Assembly: GCA_028291545.1 (NCBI GenBank)
Contig: JAQGHR010000089.1
Coordinates: 27,303-91,302 of the forward strand
Length of the DNA: 64,000 nt
Direction: 5' to 3'
Source of the DNA: Planctomycetota bacterium
GTDB lineage: Bacteria; Planctomycetota; Planctomycetia; Isosphaerales; Isosphaeraceae
Of the stretch, positions 36,535-45,140 are shown one piece after another. Positions within the stretch are counted from its first letter, which is position 1, and each line of letters opens with the position of its first letter. Made by a program: the position numbers and the translations under genes. The notes beneath the pieces were generated by a model. It ran no database searches. It was not told the DNA's origin and saw only the letters and a list, made by a program, of their open reading frames with translations.

Positions 36535-39054
36535 ATGAGTCGGTCGATCACGGCGCGCCCATCGCGAATGAATCCGAGGTTTCGTGCGAGCGTTGAAACG
36601 CTGGAAACGCGGCAAGTCCTCTCCGCCATGCTCGGTTTGACCGCGGCGAACGAGCTTGCGGCGTTCGAGAGCACAAGACCCGACGTGATTCTCTCCCTCA
36701 GACCGATCACGGGCCTGCAGCCGACGGAATCCGTCCTGGCCATCGACTCTCGTCCCTACACCGGCCAGATTTATGGACTTGGCTCGACCGGACGGCTCTA
36801 TACCCTTGATCCGGCGACGGGGGCGGCGTCGATGGTCGGCACCGGGCCGCTCGCGACTCCTCTCAGCGGCGCGGAATTCGACATCGATTTCAACCCATTC
36901 ACGGATGTTGTCCGGCTTGTCAGCGACGCCGGGCAGGATCTCCGCGTGAATCCCGATACCGGCGAGGTGAGCGTTGATCCCAACCTCGCCTATGCGCCGA
37001 CGGATGCCGGGGCAGGGACCACGCCATCCATCGTCGGGGCCGCGTATGCGAACAACGTTCCGGGAGGCGTCACGAGGCTCTACGAGATCGACTCGAAGCG
37101 AGGAGTTCTCGTCACCCAGGGCTCCGCGGACGTTTTCACCAACCCTGCGGCGGAAAACGCGGGACAGCTCTACACTGTGGGACCTCTGGGGCTAACGACG
37201 ACCGGGAAGGTCGGCTTCGAGGTGACTCCCGACGGACAGTTCCTCGCGTCCGTTCCCGGCGCCGGTGGTGTGGGTTCAAGCCTCGTCTCGATCAATCAGA
37301 ATACTGGTTCGGCGTCGATCATCGGCGCCTTTCCCAATACATCAACGATGCGGGATATCACGTCCCGACCTAGAATCGAACTCGCGTATGCGGTCACCAC
37401 ATCCAATCATCTCGTCTCTTTCCGAAGTAGCACCCCTGGCACGCTCCTCACCGATCATGTCGTCCTGGGACTTCAAATCGGGGAAACTCTGCAAGCCATC
37501 GACTTTCGACCGTCCACGGGTCAACTGTATGGCTTCGGATCGAGCGGGCGGCTTTATCTGATCGATCCGTCCTCGGCCGTGGCGACGGTGGTCTCGGCGA
37601 CCCCGATTTCTCCACCGGCCGTTGGCTCGCGCTACTCGATCGAATCCGATCCGTCCGCTGAACTCATCACGTTCGTCACGAACGCGGGACAGGATTTGCG
37701 GATCGACCCGAGCAACGGTCTGATCCAGGCGCCGTTGCCGAACCTGGCGTATGCGTCGAGCGACCCTGCCGCCGCGTTTCCGCCGTCGGTCGTGGCCGAG
37801 GCCTACAGCCCCAATCAGCCATTCGGGTCTCTGACCTCTCTCTATGGCATCGATTCCGCCCGCGACACGCTCGTTCTTCAGGGATCCATCAACGGGTCAC
37901 CCGTGCCGGTCGCCGCCGGCCAGCTTTATTCGGTCGGCCCGCTGGGTCGGGATGTGACCGAAAATGCCGGTTTCGACGTCGCCGGGACGGGCCGGGCGTT
38001 CGTCTCGCTGACCGATGCCGGGGCGTCGACATCGTCGCTTTATATCATTAACCTGGCGACGGCGAAACTTACACGGTTGGGAGAGATCGCCGGCGGCGCC
38101 ATAGTTCGCGATATCGCGATCGCCCCCGCTGGATTCGCCCAATTCAGCGCAACCAACTATCCGGTTCCGACGACCGCCAGCTCCGCCACGATTGTCGTGA
38201 ACCGGATCGCGGGTGCGAGCGGACCGGTTCGGATCGCGTACGCCACGTCGGACGGCACGGCTCGCGCCGGGACCGATTACCTCGCGGTGTCGGGCGTACT
38301 CGATTTCGCGGACGGTGAAACCGTGAAGACATTCACCGTGCCGATCCGGAGCGGGTCGTTCTCGGAGGGGACTCGCACCGTTAATCTGAGTCTTTCGGCG
38401 GTATCGGGCGGGGTCGTGATCGGCCCGATCGGCAGCAGCATCGTCACAATCCAGTCCCTCGGCCCGGTCGCCGTGTCGGGGATCAGCTCGACCGCGTTTC
38501 TGGGGACTGCGACGGCGATTAACGCCGTCGATGTGGTTTTGAGCGGTACGATCGACGCGTCACGGGCCGGCGATCTGGCAACCTATCGAGTGACGGGACG
38601 GCTCGCCGATTTTACGGCGCGAACGTTCTTCGTTGACCTTCAATCGGTGACTTACGATCCATCGACACAGACGGCGCACATCGTGTTCTCGCGCCCCGTC
38701 TCCCTCGCCTCGTTCCGCAGTCTTCAGGTGACGGCTCGCGGCCTTGGGACGAACGGTAGGGACTTGGTCGATACCTACAGCGTTCAACGCGGGACAAACA
38801 TTCGCTTCATCGACATGGATGGCGATCGCGTTTCGCTGATCGTCGTGGGCCGGCGCTCGAAACTGGTCGTACTCCGCCATTCCGACGGGGGAGCGGTCTC
38901 GGCGTGGGTCGAGGGTGCTGGGCGATCGGTCTCCGGTCTGCTGCTCCCGCGACGGGGATCGAATCGCCGCACGACGATTGATCGTTTCGTCATGAATGGG
39001 GCGAGATTACGCCTGCCGCGATCGATCACGGTCACGAAGGTAGTGACAAGCTAA
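36535..39054 (+). CDS. LEPR-XLL surface protein with two DUF4394 domains and Calx-beta
   Basis: 839 residues; ATG at 36535. LETRQVLSAML (residues ~23-33) is the LEPR-XLL-type motif. Two DUF4394 repeats follow (~50-275 and ~290-520), each with a GSTGRLYTLDPATG- or GSSGRLYLIDPSS-type blade, a SDAGQDLRV or TNAGQDLRI turn, and PNLAYA. Residues ~533-640 are Calx-beta (ATSDGTARAGTDYLAVSG), ~645-745 an Ig/SbsA-like domain, and the last ~85 residues a DGD-type module (RFIDMDGDRVSL; VEGAGRSVSG) also ending the preceding protein. DUF4394 proteins are exported and of unknown function. The gene ends 25 bases from the convergent aminopeptidase. Confidence 0.88.
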   Translation: MSRSITARPSRMNPRFRASVETLETRQVLSAMLGLTAANELAAFESTRPDVILSLRPITGLQPTESVLAIDSRPYTGQIYGLGSTGRLYTLDPATGAASMVGTGPLATPLSGAEFDIDFNPFTDVVRLVSDAGQDLRVNPDTGEVSVDPNLAYAPTDAGAGTTPSIVGAAYANNVPGGVTRLYEIDSKRGVLVTQGSADVFTNPAAENAGQLYTVGPLGLTTTGKVGFEVTPDGQFLASVPGAGGVGSSLVSINQNTGSASIIGAFPNTSTMRDITSRPRIELAYAVTTSNHLVSFRSSTPGTLLTDHVVLGLQIGETLQAIDFRPSTGQLYGFGSSGRLYLIDPSSAVATVVSATPISPPAVGSRYSIESDPSAELITFVTNAGQDLRIDPSNGLIQAPLPNLAYASSDPAAAFPPSVVAEAYSPNQPFGSLTSLYGIDSARDTLVLQGSINGSPVPVAAGQLYSVGPLGRDVTENAGFDVAGTGRAFVSLTDAGASTSSLYIINLATAKLTRLGEIAGGAIVRDIAIAPAGFAQFSATNYPVPTTASSATIVVNRIAGASGPVRIAYATSDGTARAGTDYLAVSGVLDFADGETVKTFTVPIRSGSFSEGTRTVNLSLSAVSGGVVIGPIGSSIVTIQSLGPVAVSGISSTAFLGTATAINAVDVVLSGTIDASRAGDLATYRVTGRLADFTARTFFVDLQSVTYDPSTQTAHIVFSRPVSLASFRSLQVTARGLGTNGRDLVDTYSVQRGTNIRFIDMDGDRVSLIVVGRRSKLVVLRHSDGGAVSAWVEGAGRSVSGLLLPRRGSNRRTTIDRFVMNGARLRLPRSITVTKVVTS

Positions 39055-39079
39055 ACGTGGGTGGGATGAAATCCTCTCC

Positions 39080-40195
39080 TCACTCCGGGTCGAGCGCCTG
39101 CAAATCTTCGGGCACGAACCTGCCATCGACGCGGATGGGTAGGCCGTCGAAGGAAATCGTGCCGCCGCCACATTCTGTGCGCTGGATCTGGACAAGATCC
39201 CAGTGGATCTTCGAGCGGTTGCCGTTGTCGGCCTCGTCATAGGCGCTCCCGGGCGTGAGATGGAAACTGCCCGCGATCTTCTCGTCGAAGAGGATGTCGC
39301 GCATCGGATGCAGGATGCGAGGGTTGCAGCCGATGGACCACTCACCGACATAGCGAGCCCCTTCGTCCGCATCGAAGATGGAACGCAGCTTGTCCTTGTC
39401 GCCCCCGTCGCAGTCGGATTCGATGATCCGGCCGTTCTCGAAGACGAGGCGAACACCGTCGAACGCCGAGCCTTGATAGATCGTGGGCGAGTTGAACTTG
39501 ACGCGACCGTTGACGGAGTCTCGAACTGGGCTGGTGAAGACCTCACCGTCAGGGATGTTCATTTCGCCGGCGCATGAGACGACGGGGATGCCCGCGATGG
39601 AGAATCTCAGGTCCGTTTCCGGCCCGGTAATATGGACTTCGCTCGCCTTTTCCATCCTCTGAACGAGTGGCTTGAGCGCCTTGGCGAGCCTGGGGTAGTC
39701 GAGGTTGCAGACATCGAAATAGAAATCCTCGAATGCTTCCGTGCTCATCCCCGCCTGCTGGGCCATGCTGGCATTGGGCAGGCGGAGGACGCACCATCGG
39801 GTGTGCTTGATGCGTTGCTCGTAATGGACCGGCTTGAGGAAATGCGTGTTGTAGAGGCCCATCTTCTCGTTGGGAACGTCGGACATTTCGCTGATATTTT
39901 TCGCGCCACGCAGGGCGATGTAAGCCTGAACCCCCTTCATACGGGTTAGCTCGGTCTGCCCCCAGAGCGTCATCTGCGGCTCCGTGGCGTGACGCACTTG
40001 CTCGCGGATCATCCGGGTATTCTTGGTCTCGATCAACGCGTGCGCCCCCTTCCTCGACGCCTTGCGAACGAGGAGCCGGGGTAAGGTATCGTCTTCGAGA
40101 TCAAAACATTCGATGAGGAGGGTCTCGCCGGACGCGAGCCGCGTCGAATGGTTCAGGAGGATGTCGGCCAGAGCATCCCAGCGAGGATCGGGCAT
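39080..40195 (-). CDS. M29 family aminopeptidase (leucyl aminopeptidase-like)
   Basis: 371 residues from the ATG at 40195; a TTG at 40267 would add 24 proline-rich residues. The M29 family (AmpS, aminopeptidase T) comprises two-metal exopeptidases. Visible family blocks are CAGEMNIPDGEVFTSP with a metal Glu, SVNGRVKFNSPTIYQGSAFD, GCNPRILHPMRDILFDEKI with His, SFHLTPGSAYDEADNGN and SKIHWDLVQ with the C-terminal His-x-Asp. All are intact. No signal peptide, so it acts on cytoplasmic peptides. No good ribosome-binding site is visible before the chosen ATG. Confidence 0.88.
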   Translation of the reverse strand: MPDPRWDALADILLNHSTRLASGETLLIECFDLEDDTLPRLLVRKASRKGAHALIETKNTRMIREQVRHATEPQMTLWGQTELTRMKGVQAYIALRGAKNISEMSDVPNEKMGLYNTHFLKPVHYEQRIKHTRWCVLRLPNASMAQQAGMSTEAFEDFYFDVCNLDYPRLAKALKPLVQRMEKASEVHITGPETDLRFSIAGIPVVSCAGEMNIPDGEVFTSPVRDSVNGRVKFNSPTIYQGSAFDGVRLVFENGRIIESDCDGGDKDKLRSIFDADEGARYVGEWSIGCNPRILHPMRDILFDEKIAGSFHLTPGSAYDEADNGNRSKIHWDLVQIQRTECGGGTISFDGLPIRVDGRFVPEDLQALDPE

Positions 40196-40351
40196 AGAAA
40201 TGAGTCCGTGTATCGGTGAAACCGGGGGTCCCGGATTCAGTATCCGAGGTGGACGCTTATTATCCAACCCGCATCAATTCTTGACCAGAGACCGGTCGAT
40301 CCGAGGACGTGGGGCTGTGCAATTTGATCCCTACGACGGCCCGGCAAATGA

Positions 40352-40386
40352 CCGAGGGCCGGGAAGTCTGGCCTCCCGGCCCTCGG
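40352..40386. terminator. 13 bp perfect stem-loop, terminator of the coiled-coil gene
   Basis: CCGAGGGCCGGGA (40352-40364) and TCCCGGCCCTCGG (40374-40386) are perfect complements with a nine-base loop. It starts 27 bases beyond the stop of the 40414 gene on the minus strand, the expected position. A T-run is absent. Confidence 0.6.
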
Positions 40387-40413
40387 CTGGTTGATGGTTT
40401 CCGCAGATCGCGA

Positions 40414-42045
40414 TTACTTCGGCTTTTCCGCGTCACCCTCGGGCTTTTCGGTCTCGGGCTTTTCGGCATCGGGCTTCTCTGTCGCTGGCTTCTCCTCGGC
40501 GGCGGGAGGAGTGGCCGGCATATCCCCCGCTGGCGGCGGGGTTGCGACTCGGCCCTTGGGATGAAGGATGTCGTTGATCGCAGGCCGATTCGCGGCCTCA
40601 GCTCGACCGATGATGGGTGAATTGTAGCTATAGCCCAGCTGAGAAAGGAGCCTTTCGATCGAGAGCGGGCGAATCCCGTCGAGGCGGGCCGTCTTGATTG
40701 CCGTGGTTCTCTTGTCGAGGAACCCTTGCTCTTCCGTACCCATGCCCTTCCCTTCGCGGAGCGCGGCCGGGTGGAAGGCGTCACGGTCGTCGACCACGTA
40801 CCACGCGATCAGCGGGGTGAGCTTGCCAGACTCGACGCCGACGCCAGGAGGCGGCAGGTCGTAGGACACGATTCCGCCCGAGGCCTGGATCATGCGCTTC
40901 AGGTCTTCGCGGTCGTCGCGCCCGTCGCGGTTCACATCCATCTTGCCGATCAGGGCAAACTGTTGCGGGCGGCCCGGGTCCCAGGTGGGGGAATAGAGCT
41001 GATCTCCCGATCGGATCGGATTGATCGAATTCTTGGTATCAATAATCCGTGCAAGGCTGCCGTTCGGACCGACCTGAATCAGCTCGACCGTGCCCTTGGG
41101 CTTGTCGGTAGGCAACCCAGGCGCGTTTTTGTCGAAGACGGACAGGACCATTTGCTCGTGGGCGCCGACCGATCGTCCGATCGAGGTTCGTACTTCGCCG
41201 CGACCGTAATCCACGAACTGGACGACGCCGTCCTTTTTATCCAGGACGGTATCCTTCTTTTCCGCGATGTCTCGCCAGTTTCGAAGCTGCACGAGCAGGT
41301 CATCGGTCCGCTTCTTGAAGTCATCCTCCATTGCCGTCAGCTGATTCTTGAGACGGATGATCTCCTGCGCCTGCTTGTTCGTGTCCGTCTGCAGGGCATC
41401 CACCTTGTTGCCAAGCGAAATTCGGTCGGTTTCGTGCTTGTTATGCTCGGCTTCCAGGTCGGTCTTGGTATCTTTGACGGCCTTGGTCTCGACGTCGAGC
41501 TTGGCCTGATTGACCTGATTGGCGGCTTCCAGTTGTTTCCGGGTGTCGTGGAACTCCAGGCCGAGGTGGGTCGCGATCATGGACTGGTTGAGCAATAATT
41601 CCTGGAGCCGATCCGCCGTGGATTGGAGCGTCTTGGCCGGATCGTTCATGCCGCTTGTGATGGTATCCAGCGACTGTTTCAGCGCGTCGATATTGCCCAG
41701 TGCCCCGCCGGCACCCTTGTACTGGTCGATCGCTTTTCGTGTTTCGTCGGCCGCGGTGGCCACCTTCTTGGTGATCTCGTCGATGTTCTTCTTGATCGCC
41801 TTGGACGCCTCGGCGTCCTCGGTCTTGGTCACGCCGATCGTGTCCTTGAGATCGTTGACGATCCGCTGGAGCTTGGCTTGCTCGTCCTTCTCGGACTTGA
41901 CCTCGCCCTGGGCCGTGACCAGCTTGGCGTCGGTCTCCGCGTAGTTCTTGAACCCGAAATAGGTCGTTACGGCCAGGACCACCGAGAGCATGACGAAGCA
42001 CGCCACGGCAATCTTGAGGCCCTGGTTGTCGTTGTTCGCTGCCAT
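40414..42045 (-). CDS. Membrane-anchored coiled-coil protein with an EF-hand-like loop
   Basis: 543 residues; ATG at 42045 with AGGAG nine bases upstream. One N-terminal membrane segment (IAVACFVMLSVVLAVTTYFGF, residues 12-32) is followed by about 230 residues of heptad-rich coiled coil (KLQRIVNDLKDTI; EIIRLKNQLTAMEDDFKKR). A small beta-rich domain follows (GVVQFVDYGRGEVRTSIGRS), then DVNRDGRDDRED (370-381), which fits a calcium-binding EF-hand or dockerin loop. The C-terminal tail is low-complexity Pro/Glu/Lys (EKPDAEKPETEKPEGD). I recognise no named family. The topology suggests an inner-membrane protein with its coiled coil in the periplasm, perhaps a spacer or scaffold in the envelope. 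Confidence 0.7.
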   Translation of the reverse strand: MAANNDNQGLKIAVACFVMLSVVLAVTTYFGFKNYAETDAKLVTAQGEVKSEKDEQAKLQRIVNDLKDTIGVTKTEDAEASKAIKKNIDEITKKVATAADETRKAIDQYKGAGGALGNIDALKQSLDTITSGMNDPAKTLQSTADRLQELLLNQSMIATHLGLEFHDTRKQLEAANQVNQAKLDVETKAVKDTKTDLEAEHNKHETDRISLGNKVDALQTDTNKQAQEIIRLKNQLTAMEDDFKKRTDDLLVQLRNWRDIAEKKDTVLDKKDGVVQFVDYGRGEVRTSIGRSVGAHEQMVLSVFDKNAPGLPTDKPKGTVELIQVGPNGSLARIIDTKNSINPIRSGDQLYSPTWDPGRPQQFALIGKMDVNRDGRDDREDLKRMIQASGGIVSYDLPPPGVGVESGKLTPLIAWYVVDDRDAFHPAALREGKGMGTEEQGFLDKRTTAIKTARLDGIRPLSIERLLSQLGYSYNSPIIGRAEAANRPAINDILHPKGRVATPPPAGDMPATPPAAEEKPATEKPDAEKPETEKPEGDAEKPK

Positions 42046-42372
42046 CGGTGTACGCTCCTGCCGCCAGCACCGCCTCAGGATCCCGAGGCGCGACGCCGGA
42101 TTGCTGATAGTATGTCACATGGAGTGGACGAGGCTGACGAGAAATCGCCCGATCGCGACAAACCCAGGTGAGACTTGCGGTTTGGGTTCAGAACGGTCCC
42201 GTAGATTGTAAGGGTGGCGACGAGACGGGTCAATCGGTCGCAACCCGATCTTTCCTACGCATGCGTTACAACCCTCTTGGACGTTTGATCCGGACCCCGA
42301 GTTCCACCCGTCCTTGAAGATTTCCGTACCGAATCCAAGAAGACCGATCTTTTCCGGAAGCGGCGACCGACC
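42046..42372. other. 327 bp divergent intergenic region upstream of polA
   Basis: It separates the coiled-coil gene (minus) from polA (plus). CGCCTC (42071-42076) and GAGGCG (42085-42090) form a hairpin in the leader of the coiled-coil gene, 26 bases from its start, where it could affect translation. No convincing promoter hexamers or genes were found. Confidence 0.45.
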
Positions 42373-45066
42373 ATGGACTCCCGTCCCACGTTTTATATCC
42401 TCGACGCGTTCTCGCGAATCTACCAGGTCTTTCATGCGATCCCCCTCATGACCGGGCCGTCGGGACAACCGACAAACGTGGCCTTCGGGCTGGTGCGGGA
42501 CCTGCTCAATCTGATCCGCGTTCGCAAGCCCGACTATGTCGCTGCGGCCTTCGACGGTGCCGGCCCCCTCACGCGGTCCGATCTATTCACGGATTACAAG
42601 GCGACGCGTGCGCCGATGCCCGACGATTTACAGCCGCAGATCGCGCTGGCTCGACGCGTCTTCGAGGCGTTCCGGGTGCCAGTGCTGATGTTCGAAGGGG
42701 CCGAGGCCGACGACGTGATCGCCACTCTCGCTCGCCGTGGCGTCGAGCGCGGCCTCGACGTCACGATCGTCACGTCGGATAAGGATGCCCGCCAGCTCCT
42801 GACCGACCACATCCGGATCCTCAATCTTCGCGATAACAAGTTCATCGATGCCGCCGCTCTCAAGCTCGATTGGGGCATCACCCCCGAGCAAGTCGTCGAT
42901 TACCTTGCCCTGACGGGCGACACGGTCGATAACGTCCCGGGGATTCCCGGCATCGGCCCGAAGACCGCCTCGGAGTTACTCCAGAAATTCGGCGACCTGG
43001 ACACGCTTCTGTCGAGCGTCGATCAGGTTTCCGGCGCGAAACGCCAGCAAAACCTCCGCGAGCACGCCGACGTTGCCCGCCGGGCGCGGACCCTGGTCCA
43101 ACTCAAGGAAGACCTGCCGCTGGAGCTCGACTGGGAGGGCCTCCGCTCGGACGGCTACGACGCGAAGGCTCTGAAAGCCCTGTGTATCGAATGCGGATTT
43201 CACGGATTCCAGAGCGAAATCGTCGATAACTCCGCGCCACCCGAGACCGTCTGGGATCGAAAGGCCTATCAGACCGTCGATACGCCCGAGGCCCTCGCGA
43301 GCTTCGTGTCTGAACTGGAGCGGCAACCCAGTTTCAGCTTCGATACGGAGACGACGTCCGTCGACCCCCTCCGCGCCGAGGTCGTGGGCTATTCGTTCTC
43401 CTGGGCCGAAGGGCAGGCCTATTATCTTCCCGTCCGGGGACCGATGTTCGATCGCAAGCTCGACCCGCAAACGACGCTGGAGGCGCTGAGGGGCGCGTTG
43501 ACGAATCCGGCCACGGAGAAGGTCGGACAGAACATCAAGTACGATATGCTCGTCATGAATCGCGTCGGGGTCGAGCTGGCCGGGCCGATCACGGACACGA
43601 TGGTGTTGAGTTATCTTCTCGAAAGCGGCGAGCGCAATCACGGGCTGGATGAATTATCGCGGCGATTGCTCGATCACACGATGATCCCGATCTCGGCGTT
43701 GATCGGTAAGGGCAAGAACCAGAAGCGGATGGATGAGATTGATGTCGCGCTCGTGACGGAATACGCGGGCGAAGATGCCGACGCCGCGGGTCGTCTCGAA
43801 CGGATTCTGGCCGCCAAGTGTCGAGAGGAAGGGCTGTGGAAGCTGTATGTCGAACTGGAACGACCGTTGATCAACGTCCTTGCGAGGATGGAAGTCGCGG
43901 GAATCAAAGTAGACGTGGCGCGATTGCGCCAACTGTCGGCCGAGTTCTCAAGCCGGATGGATGCCATCCGGGCCGAGATCTATGTACACGCGGGACGGGA
44001 ATTCAACATCGGGTCGGGTCCCCAACTGCGGCAGATCCTGTTCGAAGACCTGAAGCTACCGGTCCTCTCGAAGACGCCCGGCGGCGAGGCCAGCACGGCC
44101 GTCGAGGTCCTGGAAGAACTTGCGATCTCGCATCCCCTGCCCCGCCTGATCATCCAGTATCGACAACTCGAAAAGCTCAAGAGCACCTACCTCGACGCCC
44201 TTGCAACGCTTGCTCATGAGGACGGCCGCGTTCACACCTCGTTCAATCAGGTCGTGGCCGCGACCGGGAGGCTCAGCTCCTCGGACCCCAACCTCCAAAA
44301 CATCCCGACACGCACCGAGGACGGCCGGCAGATCCGCCAGGCGTTCGTCGCGGGGTTTCCGGGCTGGACCCTGCTCACGGCGGATTACTCCCAGATCGAA
44401 CTTCGGATTCTCGCCCATTACTCGCGCGACCCGGCCCTGGTCGAGGCGTTCGAGTCCGGCCACGATATCCATACGGCCGTGGCCGCCGGAATCTTCGGCG
44501 TGCCCGAGGCTGAAGTCACGAAAGACCAGCGGCGCATGGCCAAGACCGTGAACTTCGGCGTGATCTACGGCCTGAGCGCGTTCGGCCTGGCCAGCAGGCT
44601 CGGGATTAGCCAGCAGGACGCGGCGAAATTCATCGACGCCTATTTCGCAAAATACGCGGGGGTTGATGCGTTCATCAATACGACCCGAGAAGTCGCACTC
44701 AGGACCGGCAAGGTCGAAACCATCCTGGGCCGTCGCCGCGCCATCAGTGGGATCAAGAACGTCACCGGTCGCAACCTCAATCTCGCGGAGCGAACGGCGA
44801 TCAACACGGTGATCCAGGGGTCGGCGGCCGATCTCATCAAGATGGCAATGCTCGCCGTCGACCGCCGGATTCGCGAGGCGGGTCTTCAGGCACGCATGCT
44901 GCTCCAGATTCACGACGAACTCGTTTTCGAGGCCCCCGCCGGAGAGATACCCGTCCTCTCCAGGATCGTCCGCGAGGCGATGACAACCGCACTGGACTTG
45001 AGCGTGCCTCTTGCAGTCGAGGTTTCCGCCGGCCCAAACTGGTTAGACGTCATGCCGATCGAATGA
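42373..45066 (+). CDS. polA: DNA polymerase I
   Basis: 897 residues; ATG at 42373. The N-terminal 5' nuclease domain (1-290) has the metal-binding aspartates (EGAEADDVIATL; TSDKDARQLL; GDTVDNVPGIPGIGPKTA). The 3'-5' exonuclease is intact, with Asp324 and Glu326 in FSFDTETTSVDP, so proofreading is expected, unlike in Taq-type enzymes. Polymerase motifs are A (LTADYSQIELRI, Asp671), B (RRMAKTVNFGVIYGLSAFG with Phe in the O-helix) and C (IHDELV, His847-Asp848-Glu849). It fills gaps and removes Okazaki primers. A four-base ATGA overlaps its stop with an upstream frame of the efflux adaptor gene. Confidence 0.97.
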   Translation: MDSRPTFYILDAFSRIYQVFHAIPLMTGPSGQPTNVAFGLVRDLLNLIRVRKPDYVAAAFDGAGPLTRSDLFTDYKATRAPMPDDLQPQIALARRVFEAFRVPVLMFEGAEADDVIATLARRGVERGLDVTIVTSDKDARQLLTDHIRILNLRDNKFIDAAALKLDWGITPEQVVDYLALTGDTVDNVPGIPGIGPKTASELLQKFGDLDTLLSSVDQVSGAKRQQNLREHADVARRARTLVQLKEDLPLELDWEGLRSDGYDAKALKALCIECGFHGFQSEIVDNSAPPETVWDRKAYQTVDTPEALASFVSELERQPSFSFDTETTSVDPLRAEVVGYSFSWAEGQAYYLPVRGPMFDRKLDPQTTLEALRGALTNPATEKVGQNIKYDMLVMNRVGVELAGPITDTMVLSYLLESGERNHGLDELSRRLLDHTMIPISALIGKGKNQKRMDEIDVALVTEYAGEDADAAGRLERILAAKCREEGLWKLYVELERPLINVLARMEVAGIKVDVARLRQLSAEFSSRMDAIRAEIYVHAGREFNIGSGPQLRQILFEDLKLPVLSKTPGGEASTAVEVLEELAISHPLPRLIIQYRQLEKLKSTYLDALATLAHEDGRVHTSFNQVVAATGRLSSSDPNLQNIPTRTEDGRQIRQAFVAGFPGWTLLTADYSQIELRILAHYSRDPALVEAFESGHDIHTAVAAGIFGVPEAEVTKDQRRMAKTVNFGVIYGLSAFGLASRLGISQQDAAKFIDAYFAKYAGVDAFINTTREVALRTGKVETILGRRRAISGIKNVTGRNLNLAERTAINTVIQGSAADLIKMAMLAVDRRIREAGLQARMLLQIHDELVFEAPAGEIPVLSRIVREAMTTALDLSVPLAVEVSAGPNWLDVMPIE

Positions 45067-45140
45067 CCCGCCCTGCCTATCTGGATCAAAACCACATCGG
45101 TTCTCGAAGTGGCATCCATCACAAACGAAGAGACCGCCTG

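Noticed and set aside
34863..36743. A 626-codon minus-strand open frame opposite the giant surface protein
   Set aside because: The plus strand encodes DUF11 and Calx-beta repeats; the antisense product is Arg/Asp-rich and unlike any protein.
45063..45140. ATGA overlap as the true start of the RND adaptor
   Set aside because: The added 26 residues precede a normal signal anchor and are not adaptor-like; kept only as a possibility.
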